Of a stretch of 64,000 nt of DNA, positions 60,516 through 64,000 are shown piece after piece. Position numbers and translations under genes: made by a program. Position 1 is the stretch's first letter. The number at the start of each line of letters is the position of its first letter. Origin of the DNA: Hanleya hanleyi. Taxonomy: Eukaryota > Mollusca > Polyplacophora > Lepidopleurida > Hanleyidae. The stretch covers positions 1-64,000 of the forward strand of contig JAVTVY010018797.1 of NCBI GenBank assembly GCA_036873755.1, in the 5' to 3' direction. The notes beneath the pieces are model-generated. The model searched no databases. It was given only the letters and a program-made list of their open reading frames with translations, and was not told the origin of the DNA.

Positions 60516-62111
60516 TGCCTTGATCACGTGATCGCCAGATGACCTTCAGACCCCTTAAATTTTACCCGGGGGAACAAATAAGTAGGTCAACAATAAGGAA
60601 TTTCAACTTTATATACTACTTTGATATCATAACGAAGTCTATCAAATTTCTTCAAATTACGAGCATTTTAAGGAGCTTAATTCACCAACTTGTTCACCCG
60701 ATTATTGTATCATTGTTTACGATATTTGGTTACATCGGACTTTTAATAAAACCAAATCAGTATGGTGATATTTCTTTGTCGAAGTTTAATATTATATATT
60801 TAGTTCATCTCGTTTTCTTCCAAAAAAATAATACACGCGCGTTAGTTCCTATATGTCGCTCGTTCTATAATTCCCGGTAATAATTCCCCAGAATATGCAC
60901 GAAAGATGCACTTTTATTATATAAAATACATTTATTGAATTTGCTGTAGATAAACGTCAAATCTTTGCCATAATTGCTTTGAAAGAACGAAACTACTTGT
61001 TCAGAGGAAGTGGGTTATGTATACGAAAGCTAGTGCAAAATAAATACAGTTAAGTCTTAAAAGTGCTGCCTTTTCGAGCGTTGTTTTTTTCCGTTCTAAT
61101 AAGAGTCGACACGATAGCCGTAATGTGAGCCCTTCAGCGAATTCTGACAGCTATCAATAAGCCATCCTAATTTGAACGTTCGAAAAAGAATGTTCTTTTT
61201 CTGACGTTCATTTTTTTGACGGGGTAGTGTTCATTTTCTGACTGTCGAACGTTCGTTTGCTGGGAGAAAAAGAACGAGTACCTGTTCATTTTCTGACGCA
61301 TTTTTTTAGTTTGAACGTCAAAACTTTTGACACGCTCCCTAAGTCGGGGAGTGGGGGGGGGGATTCATAAAATACAGGGATCTATGTCCTGTCCCCCTAT
61401 GGATCGACATAGGCACTAGAAATAATCACCACGATCGACAATGAGCTAAGAAAACCCTAGAATTTATATTCTTTTCAGAAAGACCCTCGCCTTCTCCTAG
61501 GAAGGAAGCCTCTCAGTTTACTCCGTCTCAGGTTAAAGATTTTGTAAACTCTCCCCTGTGCAGTTTTAGCAGCGAAATTTGCTAAAGCATCATGGGGATT
61601 ATATTTGATGATAGCTGGATCGTCATATACAAGGAAAGCAAGAATATATTGTCAGAGAAATTTGAAACTCTTCGAAGGGTTTTCTGTCTGGCTATTGAAT
61701 ATGTGTTGTACGCGGAGATGAAAATGACGTCACTGTCTGACGTTTGACTTACGTAGCGACGCTCACGAATCTGAATGCTGAACAGCTGCAGTCTTGGGAT
61801 AACGTCATGACTCATGCCTGAATTTCGGAAGAGGGGCAGATCATACGCAAGCAGAATGCTTCACACGTGTATACGCTTGCTGACACGGCCGTCGACAAAT
61901 TACGCCATGCCATTTATTTTTGACGTTCTATTTCTTCCATTTGCTCGTAAATGGTAGGAACAACTTCAGCTTTGTGTGGTCAACTGTGTTTTATTTTGTA
62001 CTTGTCTTAACGAGGTCACTGTCGCGGAGTTTGAGAGACCACGCTTGGAGCCTAGATTTGAGGCTGATTACATCTTTAATACATAATGACAGTTTCGTTC
62101 GTATGGCGATT
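60516..62111. other. Host spacer DNA, no gene seen
   Basis: AT-rich DNA. At 61170-61330 words GAACGTTCG, TTTCTGACGTTCATTTTTTT and TTCATTTTCTGACTG recur in both orientations, suggesting a small palindromic repeat. No exon could be supported. Confidence 0.4.
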
Positions 62112-62384
62112 ATTACAAGCGTCTGGTCATTCATCAGCCGTCGGCCATTAAAGAATATCCACATCCATAATTCAAAGACCTATTCCATATTCCATATAAC
62201 AGTATTAGAACCAAATTCAAAAAGACAATCAAAGTCTACATAAACATAGGCTAGTTTCCTGCAAGAGAGAAGCGGTCAACAGTTTTCAATGATGCCGGCA
62301 AGACATCATGATGTTCCAAAATTATCAAATCAGTATCGCTGATCAGTATTCTTAATCCATAATATTCCTTGTAAAGTCGTCATC
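62112..62384 (-). mobile_element. Reverse-transcriptase element tail
   Basis: Minus-strand 5'-truncated copy of the family tail, from the terminus TTACAAGCGTCTGG to GTAAAGTCGTCATC. It carries small deletions, so the tail frame is not open here. Confidence 0.85.
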
Positions 62385-63398
62385 GAGACATATATAAAGA
62401 AAATTTTAATAACAAAGTGAACAATTTTAGCAGTAAAGGTCTATTTCCACAGCACGCGTCGCGACAACCACAACAGCAAACCACAAAGGGTTGGGATGGG
62501 CGTTTTACAGCTTTGAATTTTCATTCTTAGTTCAAGATATTTTTCTGAGAATCTATTTGGCAGATTATTTCTATATTTGCTTTATTTCTACTTGTATATA
62601 ACTGAATCTTGCATACATTAGTAATAATTCAGATGTCTTCGTCACAGAGTAGTAAAACCAGTGAAATAATACTAATCCCGAAAAAGTTTCGAAGACAGAT
62701 TTTTTGGATCTGTCATTGTGATTGACCAACGATATATTCGTCGAGTATAATACCGTTGGCGCAAATACATGTACACACCGAAATGTGCCTTCAGCCCTCT
62801 AAGGGATCCCTGTTAGGGATCTTGGAACCCCAATATGTAACATTATTATATCTCACTGTGTATTCGTTTATTTTAATTGGTTGATACACCATCACGTGAT
62901 ATTCCGCAATTCTCGATGTCTTATGAAAAAACAGCTCGTCAATTTAATGTCCCACGATCTCGCGCCGATATCACACGATCACGCGCTGACGTCACAGGGC
63001 AGAGGCAATATCACACGGTCTCGCGCAGTTATCGCCCGTGAACAGACTCTTTTGTAGCATTGTCGTATGTTGTGCTGTCATTCCGCTGTAATCACGATGG
63101 CGTGTATAGATGGAAAGCGTTTTACGTTACGTTTTCGCTGCCTTGGTTTTTCTCTTTACACTGTACGTCTATTTGTATTGTGTACGGCTTTTTTCGGTAT
63201 AATAATTATGTACTCAAGAATGATAAGTCTTTATTTCCTCTCGAAGGTGATGTTCAAGTCGTGCTTCGCACTCGTTGAACATCACCTTCTCGAGCTGACA
63301 AACCGTGATATCACACCTCACAGCATGCAATATCTGTACATTATTAAATGCCCTCTTCCGTTGTCTACATCACCATGTGCAGCTGATTCACTCCCTAG
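62385..63398. other. Spacer or intron before cadherin exon
   Basis: It contains ATCTCGCGC/TCTCGCGCAG words with TCACACGATC repeats (62950-63030) and the hairpin at 63242-63291. No earlier cadherin exon was found, so the exons upstream of 63399 may lie far to the left, possibly across the Polinton. Confidence 0.4.
63242..63291. repeat. Near-perfect hairpin
   Basis: GAAGGTGATGTTCAA and GTGC pair with GCAC and TTGAACATCACCTTC around a TTC loop, interrupted by a short mismatch. It is a 50-base palindrome about 110 bases upstream of the cadherin exon. Probably a repeat-derived palindrome. Confidence 0.8.
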
Positions 63399-63881
63399 GT
63401 TATTGTCACTATCGACGACGTGGACGAACATGCACCTGTGTTTGAAATGAGTCAATACGCCTTCAGAGTCATGGAAAGCACAGCGCTTGGCTCAATACTA
63501 GGTGCTGTGAAAGCCCATGATGCCGATAACGACTCGTCTGTGGAGTATGACATATCTCTGACGAACGGTGAGTCAGATATATATATTGATATGATAACTT
63601 GTATAGATAAAGATCATGAAATTACGATGTAGAAAAATTCGATTACTAAACACGCTAAGCTTTTTGTATATTCTGATAAATGATATAATTTGACTCTATG
63701 CCTATGACAAAGTGAGTGTCTCCACAATACTATGCATTTCTCACGTATTCACATTCTCCAACAATATCAAAGATTTTCTTTTTTTCTAGGAATTCCTGTT
63801 AATGTTTCAAAGAATGGCAGTATTTTCTTGAATGACTTTCTGGACTTCGAAACAACCGAGGTCTACAGTTTCAATGTCAGC
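63399..63881 (+). CDS. Cadherin-repeat protein, two exons of a partial gene
   Basis: Exon 63399-63567 follows CCCTAG and ends before GTGAGT. Exon 63790-63881 follows TTCTAG and ends before GTACGT. Phases agree (phase 1 between them, phase 0 at the end). Exon 1 gives the calcium-binding linker IDDVDEHAPVF and FRVMESTALGSILGAVKAHD-ADND, the start of a cadherin repeat. Exon 2 gives GSIFLNDFLDFETTEVYSFN, the end part of the same repeat with the LDFE motif. Adhesion protein of the cell surface with extracellular cadherin domains. Which cadherin cannot be told from half a repeat. Gene continues beyond the window. Confidence 0.85.
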
Positions 63882-64000
63882 GTACGTATGGGCTCAAAAT
63901 GGGTTGGATTTATTCCAGTCCCTCTAATAGGGTTGGATATACATACCCCATGTTATTATTGCAACAAATCTGATATATTTTATTCAGTTTCATATTTTTG

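Noticed and set aside
63060..63450. Upstream coding exon from the 127-codon frame
   Set aside because: It spans a palindrome, lacks domain similarity and runs out of phase with the cadherin exon at 63399.

Overview
The window looks like animal nuclear DNA. Its two host genes are split into exons with GT-AG introns, and the rest is eukaryotic mobile DNA. Frequent GTACCGGTAC and TAGGCCTA words, a DIRS-type retroelement and several Polinton/Maverick copies suggest a marine invertebrate, possibly an echinoderm or hemichordate. That placement is a weak inference.

Host genes. (1) A complete thiopurine S-methyltransferase-like gene (TPMT) runs on + from 27181 to 42980. Eight coding exons join in phase to 244 codons, and the introns are full of mobile-element debris. 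(2) Two exons of a cadherin-repeat protein lie on + at 63399-63567 and 63790-63881, and the gene runs off the right edge.

Main mobile element. A Polinton/Maverick (adintovirus-like virus-transposon) occupies about 43.68-60.52 kb between inverted terminal repeats. All genes are on +: a small tail-anchored protein, a possible PC4-like protein, DDE integrase with chromodomain, a mucin-like type II membrane protein, packaging ATPase, a small basic protein, a Pro-rich protein, minor capsid protein, a pVI-like basic protein, major capsid protein, adenain-like protease, and protein-primed DNA polymerase B carrying an OTU-like domain. The copy is defective. The ATPase is frameshifted, the major capsid gene has two frameshifts plus a 1.4 kb insertion of 68-bp minisatellite, and the polymerase has a small deletion at motif B. 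Several genes share one promoter layout: a TATA-type box, then TCATT 30-37 bases downstream, with the TATA box touching or overlapping the previous stop codon.

Layout. 0-4.3 kb: an older Polinton relic (polymerase fragment, array of paired CRE palindromes, right-type terminus). 4.4-10.4 kb: three head-to-tail 1.9 kb units that include reverse-transcriptase debris. 10.86-13.4 kb: 50-bp minisatellite, regular then diverged. 13.8-14.8 kb: foldback element. 18.47-21.29 kb: TIR element with nested MITEs. 22.0-22.2 kb: short TIR element. 22.5-25.9 kb: 1.3 kb tandem duplication and a minus-strand Polinton ATPase relic with a zinc finger. 27.2-43 kb: TPMT, with intron 1 holding a DIRS-like element and several reverse-transcriptase copies. 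43.7-60.5 kb: the Polinton. 60.5-64 kb: host DNA and cadherin exons.

The noncoding parts of the Polintons at 0-4.3, 22.5-25.1, 43.6-44.0 and 53.6-54.7 kb share one family of units carrying CRE (TGACGTCA) and NRF-1-like (GCGCATGCGC) palindromes. This suggests the element family carries modular cis-regulatory DNA resembling host promoters.
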